NCBI GenBank assembly: GCA_020833225.1
Contig: JAJHQS010000005.1
Coordinates: 1 to 60,990, forward strand
Reading direction: 5' to 3'
DNA length: 60,990 bases
From: Desulfurococcaceae archaeon
GTDB taxonomy: Archaea > Thermoproteota > Thermoprotei_A > Sulfolobales > Desulfurococcaceae
Below, piece after piece: positions 7,321-15,744 of the stretch (within the stretch, counting starts at the first letter, position 1; the number at the start of each line of letters is the position of its first letter). Under the pieces are notes generated by a model. It ran no database searches. It was not told the origin of the DNA and was given only the letters and a program-made list of their open reading frames with translations. The translations under genes and the position numbers were made by a program.

Positions 7321-7794
7321 TTACCTTGGAGTTTTACATGGACATATGCACTCTTGTCGGTAAATTAGTGAGTGGTATGATATAAGGTTTACGGAGTTGT
7401 TGGAGATGTCTACTAGGTACATATATACCGCTGTACTATTAGATAGTACAACTATCGACTGTGTAGCTTTAAACGATACATCACCATTAGCATTTACATA
7501 TGCCTTTATCAATGGCCGAATCGCTATGACGCTGTAACCTTGATTCATCAGCTGTGATGTCTCCGAGTTAGATCGCAGTATATTTAATACTGTTGAATTA
7601 TACTCCGGGCTTACCTCTACTGCTGATAATGCTGGACCTCTTCCAAATTTACCATGATACCTCAATAATACCTGGGGCTGATACGTTGTCGTCGGAGTGG
7701 TTATCACCTGAGCATGTGAGCTGTTCACATAGCCTGTCATTACAGCTACTACAGCGACTAATATAATACCAACTATTATACTCTTTGTCTCCAC
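7321..7794 (-). CDS. Secreted protein with signal peptide, unknown function
   Basis: The 157-residue product starts with a signal peptide or anchor (IIVGIILVAVVAVMTGYV, then SSHAQ) followed by a Thr/Pro linker and a beta-rich domain. Its C-terminus has a cysteine cluster CICPC (about 150-154) that could bind metal or make a disulphide. The GTG start is supported by GAGGTGAGATC just upstream. It is the first gene of the operon. Its promoter has a TATA-like element preceded by an inverted repeat that recurs upstream of the permease fragment at 8572. Confidence 0.6.
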   Translation of the reverse strand: METKSIIVGIILVAVVAVMTGYVNSSHAQVITTPTTTYQPQVLLRYHGKFGRGPALSAVEVSPEYNSTVLNILRSNSETSQLMNQGYSVIAIRPLIKAYVNANGDVSFKATQSIVVLSNSTAVYMYLVDISNNSVNLISYHSLIYRQECICPCKTPR

Positions 7795-7821
7795 GATCTC
7801 ACCTCAATGGATTAAACCAGT

Positions 7822-7857
7822 ACTTATAATTTTAAAAGTAACTCTCAAGAAGAGAGT
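7822..7857 (-). promoter_or_regulatory. Promoter with inverted-repeat operator for the 7794-5979 operon
   Basis: Read towards the operon, the perfect inverted repeat ACTCTC-N5-GAGAGT (7841-7857) is followed by TACTTTTAAAATTATAA, a TATA-like element, and the GTG start 30-45 bases on. The same arrangement and nearly the same bases occur at 8507-8535. The repeat lies where an archaeal activator or repressor would contact TBP/TFB. Confidence 0.5.
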
Positions 7858-7873
7858 CTCTTATGGAGAGTAA

Positions 7874-8075
7874 TTAAAGTTCTAAATACTTATTAACAGC
7901 GGTATCATCAATCAGCCCCACTACTCTATAATCTCTCATAACATATGCCTGTTCACATTGCTCAACGACCGTGGTTCATGCGTAGTAACGAATGAAACAC
8001 TCTATATCCCCACACTTTTCCTATAAACCTCGTTAAACCACCTGATTTCTCGGAGTCTAAGTTTGCTGCTTGTTA
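7874..8075 (-). pseudogene. Frameshifted ABC-transporter ATPase C-terminal remnant
   Basis: On the minus strand a frame reads LREIRWFNEVYRKSVGI, then a stop, then SVSFVTTHEP in the same frame, the H-loop region of an ABC ATPase (strand plus VTHEP). After a frameshift comes AYVMRDYRVVGLIDD and NKYLEL before a TAA at 7874-7876, matching the C-terminal tail of a LolD/MacB-type ATPase. Walker A, the signature motif and Walker B are gone. The nearby truncated permease of the matching type suggests that the two were once parts of the same kind of exporter. Confidence 0.55.
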
Positions 8076-8146
8076 AAATTCACTAATACATTTGGAGGAT
8101 TTAATACTATGAGTACTCGCAAGTAAAGGAATTTACCAAGAAAATA

Positions 8147-8290
8147 TTGTTCCTCAATGAGCACGTTAAAAAGATTTACTTTATGGAATATACTAAAGTA
8201 CCAATTTTACGAGCTCTTAGTTTGCTTAGCGAGTACTACTTAAAGGTGAAGCGGAGAGCAGTATTGAAGACCATTGGAATACGGCATTAA
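8147..8290 (+). other. Short open frame in decayed region
   Basis: A 47-codon frame from TTG 8147 to TAA 8288 encodes a basic helical peptide (for example VKKIYFMEYTKVPILRALSL). It has no ribosome binding site and no recognised family, and it sits between the ATPase remnant and the permease fragment. It may be another piece of a decayed gene. The rest of 8076-8506 shows nothing supportable. Confidence 0.15.
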
Positions 8291-8506
8291 AAACGAGTTG
8301 AGTTACCGCACCTCTCAAGCCAACTCTACGAATACTAATAGACCCTGCTAATTCACACAATTTAAAATACAGCCTACGTGATACTCCAAGAATATAATAA
8401 ACCCTTAAAAGCCAACTAAACTACTAAACAATCCCCACGAGAACACATATATGTTTTCAAAGCCCCTCGTTCATTAACATAGTTTAACCAAACACGTCAC
8501 ATAAGG

Positions 8507-8535
8507 CTCTCAATTTGAGAGTTAGCTTAAAATAT
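8507..8535 (+). promoter_or_regulatory. Promoter with inverted-repeat operator before the permease fragment
   Basis: The perfect inverted repeat CTCTCAA-T-TTGAGAG (8507-8521) is followed by TTAGCTTAAAATATC, a TATA-like element about 40 bases before the ATG at 8572. It aligns closely with the repeat-TATA block of the operon at 7794. Confidence 0.5.
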
Positions 8536-8571
8536 CTCTTTTACTGGAGGATCATAGAGGTGTTAGACATG

Positions 8572-8859
8572 GTTGATGTATTGTGGTTGTTGAACACGGC
8601 TCTAAAAGATCTATTCTCAAGGAAGACTAGGAGTATATTGACTATTGCAAGTATCGCTATTGGAATAGCACTATTATTCTCGCTAATTTCACTTGTAAAT
8701 GGAGTAAAATCAAGAAGTGCAACTATGATTAGACAATTAACCTCAGCTGATATAATTATACGAAACACCACGAGAGTTGATACTTCAACAGTGATACCGA
8801 GTCCTGAGGAGACACGCGGATTTATTCGGCCTATTGCTCTAAGCCTAATTCACAGTTAA
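8572..8859 (+). pseudogene. Truncated MacB/FtsX-type ABC permease
   Basis: The 95 residues from ATG 8572 (after GAGGTG) match the N-terminus of MacB/FtsX-type permeases: a cytoplasmic start with LKDLFSRKTRSILT, one transmembrane helix (IASIAIGIALLFSLISLVNG) and the beginning of the extracytoplasmic domain. Such permeases have about 400 residues and three further C-terminal helices, which are absent; the frame ends at 8859 just before SRP19. It retains a promoter-like region, so it may still be transcribed. Confidence 0.6.
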
Positions 8860-8878
8860 ATCAGCTCTTATCTAGTGT

Positions 8879-9202
8879 TTATTGTGTCTTGGTGGTTTTT
8901 AGTTTCTCTCTTAAAGCTTTTGCAAGTAGTAAGAGGGTTTGTTGCTTACTTATATACTTATTAACAACTATTCTCCCCCTAATAGTGGGATCTTTAGGGT
9001 ATTTTTCTTCTAGAGAAATTTCAGGATCTAATCCTATCTCTTTAGCGATAGCCGCGATCACCTCGATACTAGGGTTTTGTATAGCCAGGGAGCGTGGAAC
9101 TTTTCTACCCTCTCTGCGACTTCTATTATAGTCAAAGTAGACGGGATATATGACTACTCGTTTGCCACGATATTCTCTACTCAAGGGTAACAACCTTTTC
9201 AC
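8879..9202 (-). CDS. srp19: Signal recognition particle 19 kDa protein
   Basis: The 107-residue protein has the SRP19 pattern VVIYPVYFDYNRSRREGRKV near the N-terminus, then VPRSLAIQNPS and a C-terminal basic helix. It binds helices 6 and 8 of SRP RNA and prepares the RNA for SRP54. The GTG start is chosen because the ATG eight bases upstream opens a frame with an immediate stop; AAGGAGG lies some 20 bases upstream. It is downstream of ribosomal protein S8e on the same strand, a likely shared transcript. Confidence 0.92.
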   Translation of the reverse strand: MKRLLPLSREYRGKRVVIYPVYFDYNRSRREGRKVPRSLAIQNPSIEVIAAIAKEIGLDPEISLEEKYPKDPTIRGRIVVNKYISKQQTLLLLAKALREKLKTTKTQ

Positions 9203-9232
9203 AATCTCATCTCTGAGAAAACCTCCTTAGAG

Positions 9233-9616
9233 CTACTTAATTAATACACCGTTTAACACGCCATCTTGCCCTGGCCTAGAAGTGATCTTTACTAATCCTA
9301 GCTCTGTTTTCACTACAGAGCCTTGAGATATTATTTTGGATTTTGCATGTTGCGGATTTTCAGGTGTTTCAATAACGTCAAGCACTTTAACCTTCTTGAC
9401 AACGCCATCTGGTAAACATACATTAATATATACTGCTTCTTTTAACCTAACTTTAATATTACCACCATAAACACTCTCAATTTTTCTCTTCTCCTCGCTT
9501 CCTATTTTTGTAAGAGTAGGAGGTGAGCCGAGTTCATATTTTCTCTTCACTTTTCTATGTCTACCTCTAAACCCACCACTTGGTTTCCGCAAGTCACTAC
9601 CCTGGTAGTAAGACAA
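9233..9616 (-). CDS. rps8e: Ribosomal protein S8e
   Basis: The product begins SYYQGSDLRKPSGGFRGRHR, the classic S8e N-terminus, and has the expected 127 residues. The start is taken at TTG 9616 because GGTGA lies just upstream (GGTGAGATCTTG) and because it places YYQG at the N-terminus. A longer frame back to 9670 would add 18 non-conserved residues. It is a small-subunit component shared by archaea and eukaryotes and lies upstream of srp19. Confidence 0.93.
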   Translation of the reverse strand: MSYYQGSDLRKPSGGFRGRHRKVKRKYELGSPPTLTKIGSEEKRKIESVYGGNIKVRLKEAVYINVCLPDGVVKKVKVLDVIETPENPQHAKSKIISQGSVVKTELGLVKITSRPGQDGVLNGVLIK

Positions 9617-9705
9617 GATCTCACCTGACAACACTAAAGTAAAGGTTATTTCAAACCTCTTTAAAAACACTATGTATAGAGTCTACTATATCTTATCGTA
9701 CTTAG

Positions 9706-10536
9706 GTGAATATGGTGTTTATAAAGTGGTTTAAGAGATTTACGAAGAGGTTGACACTGCGATTTCTACCTTTCATACTTAAACCAGTATATAAGCTCTA
9801 CGAGAAGTACTTATGGATGCAAATAGAGAGTGGACCAATACCACTACATGTGGGTATTATTCCAAATGGTAATAGGAGATGGGCTCAAGAAACGGGTTTA
9901 CCTATACTAGAAGGACATGTTTACGGCTATGAGAAGTTAAAAGATGTTTTAAAATGGCTGTGGGAGCTTAAAGTACCATATGTAACAGTATTTGCTATGA
10001 GCACAGAGAATTGTCTCTACAGGAGTAGAGTTGAAGTTGAAAACTTATTTAACATCATTAGAAAGGGGCTAGTAGAACTTCTTAATAGTAATGAAATACA
10101 CAAGAACAGAGTTAGAGTGTCTGTTATTGGAAGATTAGAGTATGTGCCTAGTGATATAAAAGATCTTATTAGGAAGCTAGAAGAGAGTACTGCAAGTTAC
10201 GATAACTATTTCTTGACAATTGCACTATGTTATGGTGGTAGACAAGAAATAGTAGATGCTGTTAGATCTATTGCACACGATATCGCCAGCGGCTTATTAA
10301 GAACAGATGAAATAAATGAGGAGGTATTTTCTAAATACTTGTATACACGAAATATACCAGACGTTGACTTAATAATTAGAACTAGTGGAGAAGAGAGAAT
10401 AAGTAACTTCCTACTCTGGCAGTCTGCTTATAGTGAGCTCTACTTCTGCGACGTCTACTGGCCTGAGTTTAGGAAAATAGATTTGTGGAGAGCTGTAAGA
10501 AGTTATCAGAAAAGAGAACGTAGATTTGGACGTTAA
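9706..10536 (+). CDS. uppS: cis-Prenyl diphosphate synthase (UppS family)
   Basis: A 276-residue Z-type prenyltransferase that would extend allylic diphosphates with isopentenyl diphosphate to make the dolichol-like carrier for archaeal glycosylation. It has an N-terminal basic/hydrophobic extension of about 45 residues, then HVGIIPNGNRRWA (48-60), FAMSTEN, and the C-terminal IPP-binding block RTSGEERISNFLLWQSAYSE with RRFGR at the end. In the first motif the usual catalytic Asp (DGN) is Asn54 (NGN), which in characterised enzymes would strongly lower activity. All other key residues are kept. Confidence 0.85.
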   Translation: MNMVFIKWFKRFTKRLTLRFLPFILKPVYKLYEKYLWMQIESGPIPLHVGIIPNGNRRWAQETGLPILEGHVYGYEKLKDVLKWLWELKVPYVTVFAMSTENCLYRSRVEVENLFNIIRKGLVELLNSNEIHKNRVRVSVIGRLEYVPSDIKDLIRKLEESTASYDNYFLTIALCYGGRQEIVDAVRSIAHDIASGLLRTDEINEEVFSKYLYTRNIPDVDLIIRTSGEERISNFLLWQSAYSELYFCDVYWPEFRKIDLWRAVRSYQKRERRFGR

Positions 10537-11436
10537 TTACTCTTCCTCGGAGACTCCATGTAGTATTTTAAGTTCTTCAAGACTATACCTCTTCTTATTA
10601 GGTTCATTTGTTTTTGCCATTATAAATCGTCTTTTAGACTCTAAAAGAGCTTTCTCTTTCTCCTTCGCGATGCTTGTAATCAGGTTATTGTATTCTTGTC
10701 TAAGTGCTGTTAATTTCGATGTTAAGAACACTATATTGTTATCACACTCACTAATTTCTTTCTTCTTATTTTCAAGGAGATTTTTTACACCCATATACTC
10801 TGAGAGACAAGCGTTAATTCTGTTCTTTAACTCTACTATTTCATTACTTTTCTCGTTAAGCAATTTCTTAATTTCACTAATTTTACTTGTAAGCTCACTA
10901 ATACGGCTTTTAAGAGACAAATAAAGCGCGCGAAGTTCTAAGTACTCTTCTCTTTCTTTCCTAGCATTTAGAGCTCTTTTTATAAGTGAATTATATGCTT
11001 GAATTTTCCTTATAACCTCTTTTTCTTCTTCTAACGTGAGAACACTGGTTTGTAAACGCCACTCTAACTCCTCTATTTTGTGTTTTACAGTAGTTATAGG
11101 TATTTTAACTTCCTGAACAAGAGTTTGATATGTGTTTTTCTTATTCTGCATAAGTTCTTTAATAGCTCTTAACTCATCAATTAAACTTCTACGCTCTTCT
11201 ACAAGTTTTTTAAGCCCTGCTACTAAGGCTTTATGCTCTCCTACGCTTTGTTTAAACTGAGATCTTATTTTCCTAAGATTTTCTAGAAGAGCATTTTTCT
11301 TTTTTCTAATCTCTTCGAGCTCACTTACGAGTTTAAGTCTCTTCTCTTTTAACATCTTAATGGTTTCTCTTACTTCATGTAGTTCTCGAGCGACGCTTTC
11401 AGCGCGCTCTTCAAGTGCACTTAGAGAATTACTCAT
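10537..11436 (-). CDS. Coiled-coil protein, function unknown
   Basis: The 299 residues are nearly all charged heptad-type helix (long runs of Glu, Lys, Leu and Arg), predicted to form a long coiled coil with a break around residues 125-145 (TLEEEKEVIRKIQAYNS). Similar large coiled-coil proteins are conserved and often mis-annotated as phosphatases in archaea. It abuts the acetyl-CoA synthetase beta gene (the ATG is adjacent to that gene's stop), so it is probably co-transcribed. It is convergent with uppS, with no gap. Confidence 0.6.
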   Translation of the reverse strand: MSNSLSALEERAESVARELHEVRETIKMLKEKRLKLVSELEEIRKKKNALLENLRKIRSQFKQSVGEHKALVAGLKKLVEERRSLIDELRAIKELMQNKKNTYQTLVQEVKIPITTVKHKIEELEWRLQTSVLTLEEEKEVIRKIQAYNSLIKRALNARKEREEYLELRALYLSLKSRISELTSKISEIKKLLNEKSNEIVELKNRINACLSEYMGVKNLLENKKKEISECDNNIVFLTSKLTALRQEYNNLITSIAKEKEKALLESKRRFIMAKTNEPNKKRYSLEELKILHGVSEEE

Positions 11437-12156
11437 TTAATGTGACACCTTGCTTAGAATAACACGTGCATCTACAACAATGGCTCCATTAGAGTATACT
11501 ATTACAGGGTTTAAGTCTATAGAAGATATTTCCTCGTTTTCTATCATGAGCTTTGAAGTCTTTACTATGATCTCAGCTATGGTTTTCTTATCTACAGGTC
11601 CTTGTCCTCTATATCCCTCTAATATTTTACTAGACTTTATCTCGTCGATCATTTCAAGAGCATCGGTGATTCTTACAGGGGCTATTCTGAATGATACGTC
11701 TTTAAGGACCTCAACGAAAATTCCTCCAAGTCCAAACATTATGGTTGCTCCAAAGACGGGATCTCTCACACCTCCTACAATCACCTCGAGACCTGGTGGA
11801 GCCATGCGATACATTAAAACTCCTAGAACTCTGGCGTGTGGAACTCTAGTTGAGACTGTTTTCAACATCTCTTCAACTACACGAGCAACTTCATCCCTGT
11901 TCATTAAGCCTAATCTTACGCCTCCCACATCGCTCTTGTGAATAATGTCTGGAGAAACTATTTTTAACGCTATTGGATATCCTATTGTATCCGCTAGTTC
12001 ATAGGCTTCTTTGGGATCTCTCGCTAATAGGGTTTCAGGTACAGGTATTTCATAGTATTTTATGAGTTCAAAGGCCTCGTGTTCCAGCAATTTTAACCTT
12101 TCTTCACTAAGGGCTTTTCTAATGATCTCTTTAGGGCTTCTCGTGGTGGTCACCAC
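11437..12156 (-). CDS. acdB: Acetyl-CoA synthetase (ADP-forming), beta subunit
   Basis: A 239-residue ATP-grasp subunit with the lysine-containing IALKIVSPDIIHKSDVGGV and VIVGGVRDPVFG segments and the C-terminal SIDLNPVIV strand. With the alpha subunit it converts acyl-CoA, ADP and phosphate to acid, CoA and ATP, the main energy-yielding step of peptide and sugar fermentation in anaerobic archaea. The gene overlaps the 3' end of the alpha gene by 26 bases and would be translated from the same mRNA. Confidence 0.9.
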   Translation of the reverse strand: MVTTTRSPKEIIRKALSEERLKLLEHEAFELIKYYEIPVPETLLARDPKEAYELADTIGYPIALKIVSPDIIHKSDVGGVRLGLMNRDEVARVVEEMLKTVSTRVPHARVLGVLMYRMAPPGLEVIVGGVRDPVFGATIMFGLGGIFVEVLKDVSFRIAPVRITDALEMIDEIKSSKILEGYRGQGPVDKKTIAEIIVKTSKLMIENEEISSIDLNPVIVYSNGAIVVDARVILSKVSH

Positions 12157-13531
12157 GTGTTTTTATTATACTGTACGTATAAAGAGCTTTTAACGCTTTT
12201 GCAAGCCTCTCGGGAGATTCAAAAACAGTTACTTCTCCCTTCTCGAGCTTCTCTGCTACTTCGAGAGAAACTTCACTACCGATAGTTAAAGCAACTATTG
12301 GTTTTTTATATTCATTTTTAAGCTTAATAATGTGGTCTATAAATGATCCCTTAATACCCGGTATTTGTGGTAACGCGACTACTACAATAGCATCTACGTA
12401 GGGTTTTTCAATTAAAATATCAAGTACGCGCATATACCTCTCATCGTCAGCATCACCGGTAAGATCAATGGGATTTTCTATAATGCAGTGAGGTGGAAGC
12501 TCTTTTCTTAATATATATTTGAGATCGCTAGGAGTCTGAGGTACTTCGAGTCCAACACTAGTTAAGGCATCTGTTAACATGACGCCAACACCTCCAGCAT
12601 CTGTTACAATATAGACTCTATTACCCTTCATTAGAGGTTGATGTAGAAAGATCCTGACAACATCCATCATCTCGTCAAAACTATCTACCTCGATTATGCC
12701 TGCTTGTTTAAAGGCAGCTTTATATATACTATATTCACCAGCCATAGCTGCTGTGTGACTAGCGGCTGCGAGACTACCTCTACTAGTCTTACCGGCCTTA
12801 TATATTATGACTGGCTTTTTCTGAACAACTCTCTTAGCGACTTCAATAAATAGTTTACCACGGCCTGGTTTTAAGTCCTCTATGTACATTAAAATAACTT
12901 TGGTCTTTTCATCTTCGCCGAGATATTCTAAAAGATCAATATCGTCTATGTCTATCTTGTTACCATAGCTAATAGCCCTAGAAACACCGATATTATGATA
13001 AGCCATCCAGTCCATGAGAGCTGATGAAAATGCTCCACTTTGACTTATGAAGCCTACAAATCCACGAGGCGGTCTCTTCATTTTAGGCAAGAAATATGTG
13101 TCTACACCACTCCAGTTATCATAAATCCCAATACAGTTTGGACCTAGTATTCTTATGCCATAAGTCTTAGAGATTTCTTCAAGTTCTTTTTCTAGCTTCT
13201 CTCCTTCAGGCGTACCTGTTTCTCTAAAGCCGCCGCTAATAACAATAGCTATACGTATGCCTTTAATAGCGGCTTCACGGATAACAGCTGGAACGCTGGG
13301 GGCCGGTATAGCTACAACTAGGAGATCTGGTGTTTCTGGGAGATCTGTAACGCTCTTATAGCATTTAAGCCCAAAGATCTCATCATAGCCTGGGTTTACA
13401 GGATATATTCTCCCATGAAATCTCTTAATAAAGTTCTCTAATATGGCACGTCCAATTTTGCCTTCTTTTGGCGTGGCTCCAACTATTGCAACGCTCTCGG
13501 GATTAAAGAGTTTTCCAAGAATATGTTCCAC
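12131..13531 (-). CDS. acdA: Acetyl-CoA synthetase (ADP-forming), alpha subunit
   Basis: The 466-residue protein has a CoA-binding Rossmann domain at the N-terminus (SVAIVGATPKEGKIGRAIL), a succinyl-CoA-synthetase-like flavodoxin-type domain, and the phosphorylated histidine in ASHTAAMAG (His259) that carries phosphate between active sites. Alpha and beta are separate genes, as in Pyrococcus. The ATG is followed downstream by acdB and the coiled-coil gene in one operon, and it is divergent from the ChrA-like transporter. Confidence 0.92.
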   Translation of the reverse strand: MEHILGKLFNPESVAIVGATPKEGKIGRAILENFIKRFHGRIYPVNPGYDEIFGLKCYKSVTDLPETPDLLVVAIPAPSVPAVIREAAIKGIRIAIVISGGFRETGTPEGEKLEKELEEISKTYGIRILGPNCIGIYDNWSGVDTYFLPKMKRPPRGFVGFISQSGAFSSALMDWMAYHNIGVSRAISYGNKIDIDDIDLLEYLGEDEKTKVILMYIEDLKPGRGKLFIEVAKRVVQKKPVIIYKAGKTSRGSLAAASHTAAMAGEYSIYKAAFKQAGIIEVDSFDEMMDVVRIFLHQPLMKGNRVYIVTDAGGVGVMLTDALTSVGLEVPQTPSDLKYILRKELPPHCIIENPIDLTGDADDERYMRVLDILIEKPYVDAIVVVALPQIPGIKGSFIDHIIKLKNEYKKPIVALTIGSEVSLEVAEKLEKGEVTVFESPERLAKALKALYTYSIIKTRGDHHEKP

Positions 13532-13608
13532 TCTTAAGCACCTAGTCCACTATAAGTACATAAAGGTTTTTAAATATCGTTGTATAAATTAACATGGTGT
13601 AGTCTCTT

Positions 13609-14163
13609 ATGGCGTCTTATATAGAGATCTTCATAGAGTTCTTTAAAATAGGATTATTCATGTTTGGTGGAGGTTATGGTGGAATAGCATTATTTTACAA
13701 GGAACTTGTTGAAAATAAAGGGTGGATTAGTGAAGAAGAGTTCCTTAAGATTTTAGGTATTGCTGAAAGCACACCTGGACCTATAGCTATTAATACAGCT
13801 ACATGGGTTGGATATATACTTGGAGGATTTCCCGGCTCTATTATTGCAACTATGGGGGTTATTCTCCCAGCATACCTTGTAATATTAGGTGCTGTAATAG
13901 TCTTTAGACCCTATTTAGAGCATGAAATAGTTAAAGCTATTTTTAGAGGTATTAACGCAGCTGTTATAGCATTAATTCTCTACGCATTCCTCAGATTAGC
14001 GCGGACAGCTCTATTCGTAAAGAACACTTTCACATTAGATCCCATCTCAATAACTCTATTTTCAATATCACTAATACTCTTATTGACAACTAAAATACAT
14101 CCAATAGCTATTATAGGCTTAACAGCTACATTAGCACTATTAATAAAAGCACTTGGTCTATAA
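13609..14163 (+). CDS. Short-chain chromate-transporter (CHR) family protein
   Basis: The 184 residues form a single CHR domain: FFKIGLFMFGGGYGGIAL with the typical FGGG, ESTPGPIAINTATWVGY and several hydrophobic segments. Short-chain CHR proteins usually work as pairs encoded by adjacent genes; here there is only one, followed by about 660 bases without a gene. It may act as a homodimer or have lost its partner. In archaea the natural substrate is uncertain; chromate is a family name rather than evidence. Confidence 0.75.
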   Translation: MASYIEIFIEFFKIGLFMFGGGYGGIALFYKELVENKGWISEEEFLKILGIAESTPGPIAINTATWVGYILGGFPGSIIATMGVILPAYLVILGAVIVFRPYLEHEIVKAIFRGINAAVIALILYAFLRLARTALFVKNTFTLDPISITLFSISLILLLTTKIHPIAIIGLTATLALLIKALGL

Positions 14164-14825
14164 GAAAACACAGTGTTTTTACTTTTAATAAATACAAAAC
14201 ACTAAGCTAAGCGTGTTATTTGCAAGTAGATCTCCTACTCCTACATCTCGCAGTAGAACGTGGATTAGAGCTCGACCATAATATATAGAAGTGAGATTTC
14301 AAGGCAAATTATGGATTTGTGGTTTCCATAACAAATAATAAGGTCTCAACAGCATTGTATTATAAGATAAGAATAGCGGTGTTGGTATTAGAGTCCTAGT
14401 TAACGATGCTTTAAGCTTTTGCGTTAACTAGTAATATTTCTCCATAGCTTTACTCATCGAAAAGGGGAAAATAGTGGGACAGGTGAGTTAGAGTGACTTC
14501 TAGTTCTAGTACTTTAATGAAAATCTCGAAGGGTTTTTCAAGGGCACCAAGCTACATAAACTTAAAAACTCAAAATAACAACTAAGGTCGAATATTTGAT
14601 ACTATTATAAACATCACCCTTAGGATGTTTTAACCAAATCACTATATATTAAATCTTCCGCTCTCTTGTCGTGATTAGTGCTAAGTGTTGGCAAAGCATT
14701 TATAAGCTTTAAAGCAAGTTATGAGTTAGATACCCAAGATACCATAAAACAATATAAACTCGTATAGAAGCTGAACCTCTCACAAAACCAAAAGCGTAAT
14801 ACATGTTGAAAAACTACTTATTACT
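14164..14825. other. Gene-poor stretch
   Basis: About 660 AT-rich bases with stops in all frames. The only frame with a plausible ribosome binding site (GGTGAG, then GTG at 14493) encodes 30 residues ending at TAA 14583 (MTSSSSTLMKISKGFSRAPS...), which could be a gene fragment. No RNA signature or repeat was recognised. Confidence 0.4.
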
Positions 14826-15521
14826 CTATTCTATTAATACGACTTGCATGGGTTGGCCTTGTGGTTGACTAGGAGGCGTTTTTTCTGCTTGTTTAACGCC
14901 TATTGCAGGTGCAAGTGGTAAGGCTTCTAAAGACTCTATTGCGTCGATATGTTTTTTAAGAGATTCTTTTTCTTTTATGAGTATTTCAAGGCTTTTCTTC
15001 ATGGAGTTTAATGCTTCTAAGTAGGGTTTTTCAGGTATTTCACCAGATAGATAGCTTGTCTTTAGTGAACCCATGGATTTTTCGACTTCAGCTATTAAAC
15101 CCTCTACTTCGTGAATACGTTTTCTCAAAACCTCTTTTACCTCGCGAGCACTATTCTTTAACTTAGCTAATTCCTCTTCAAGCTTCTTTTTAAATCCTTC
15201 ATAGACATGTATTGGTATTTCTTTTTTAGAGTAGAGGTCTTCTAGTGAGGCGAGTCTTGCTTTTACTATTTTTAATCTATTTTCAATAAGAGTAGCGTTA
15301 TATTCATGTTCTGGTATTAATACTACTCCCTCTACTGAGGCAGAGAACCTCTCTATTGGTACTTCTCTATATTCAACTTCATTGAAATTTACCTCGAGAG
15401 CGTATACTCGGCCGTCAACGTTGCTGTAGTAGCTTACTATATAGCCTAATCGCCTACCATAGGGATCAACAACCGGTTTATTAAGGCACTCTGCAATTTT
15501 TTCAATAGACTCACACACCAT
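14826..15521 (-). CDS. cdvA: Crenarchaeal cell division protein CdvA
   Basis: The 231-residue protein has the CdvA layout: an N-terminal PRC-barrel-like domain (to about residue 75, including PVVDPYGRRLGYIVSYY), a long central coiled coil (about 80-200), and a Pro/Gln-rich tail ending QVVLIE, where the family carries its ESCRT-III-binding motif. CdvA binds membrane and DNA and recruits CdvB to mid-cell. In many crenarchaea it is followed by cdvB and cdvC, but neither is next to it here; downstream is the gene-poor stretch. The ATG lies in TTATCATGGTG. Confidence 0.85.
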   Translation of the reverse strand: MVCESIEKIAECLNKPVVDPYGRRLGYIVSYYSNVDGRVYALEVNFNEVEYREVPIERFSASVEGVVLIPEHEYNATLIENRLKIVKARLASLEDLYSKKEIPIHVYEGFKKKLEEELAKLKNSAREVKEVLRKRIHEVEGLIAEVEKSMGSLKTSYLSGEIPEKPYLEALNSMKKSLEILIKEKESLKKHIDAIESLEALPLAPAIGVKQAEKTPPSQPQGQPMQVVLIE

Positions 15522-15744
15522 GATAACTACACCACAATATTCTTCAATAATTTATACTTAAAAATAGAGGGATACAAGAGTTTACACTTGAATAGTGAAA
15601 AAGACATTAGAAATTTTCAGAAGCCTGGTGTTCGCCATCGCTACTGCTCAGCGCTTTTAACCCTCATCATAAAAACCCTACGTTGTAATATTAGCCATGC
15701 TCCTTAAAACTCTAACCCACTTGATTTTATGCTGGGGATTAGAT

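Noticed and set aside
11450-11941. 163-residue plus-strand frame inside acdB
   Set aside because: It is antisense to a well-supported ATP-grasp subunit, with no start signal.
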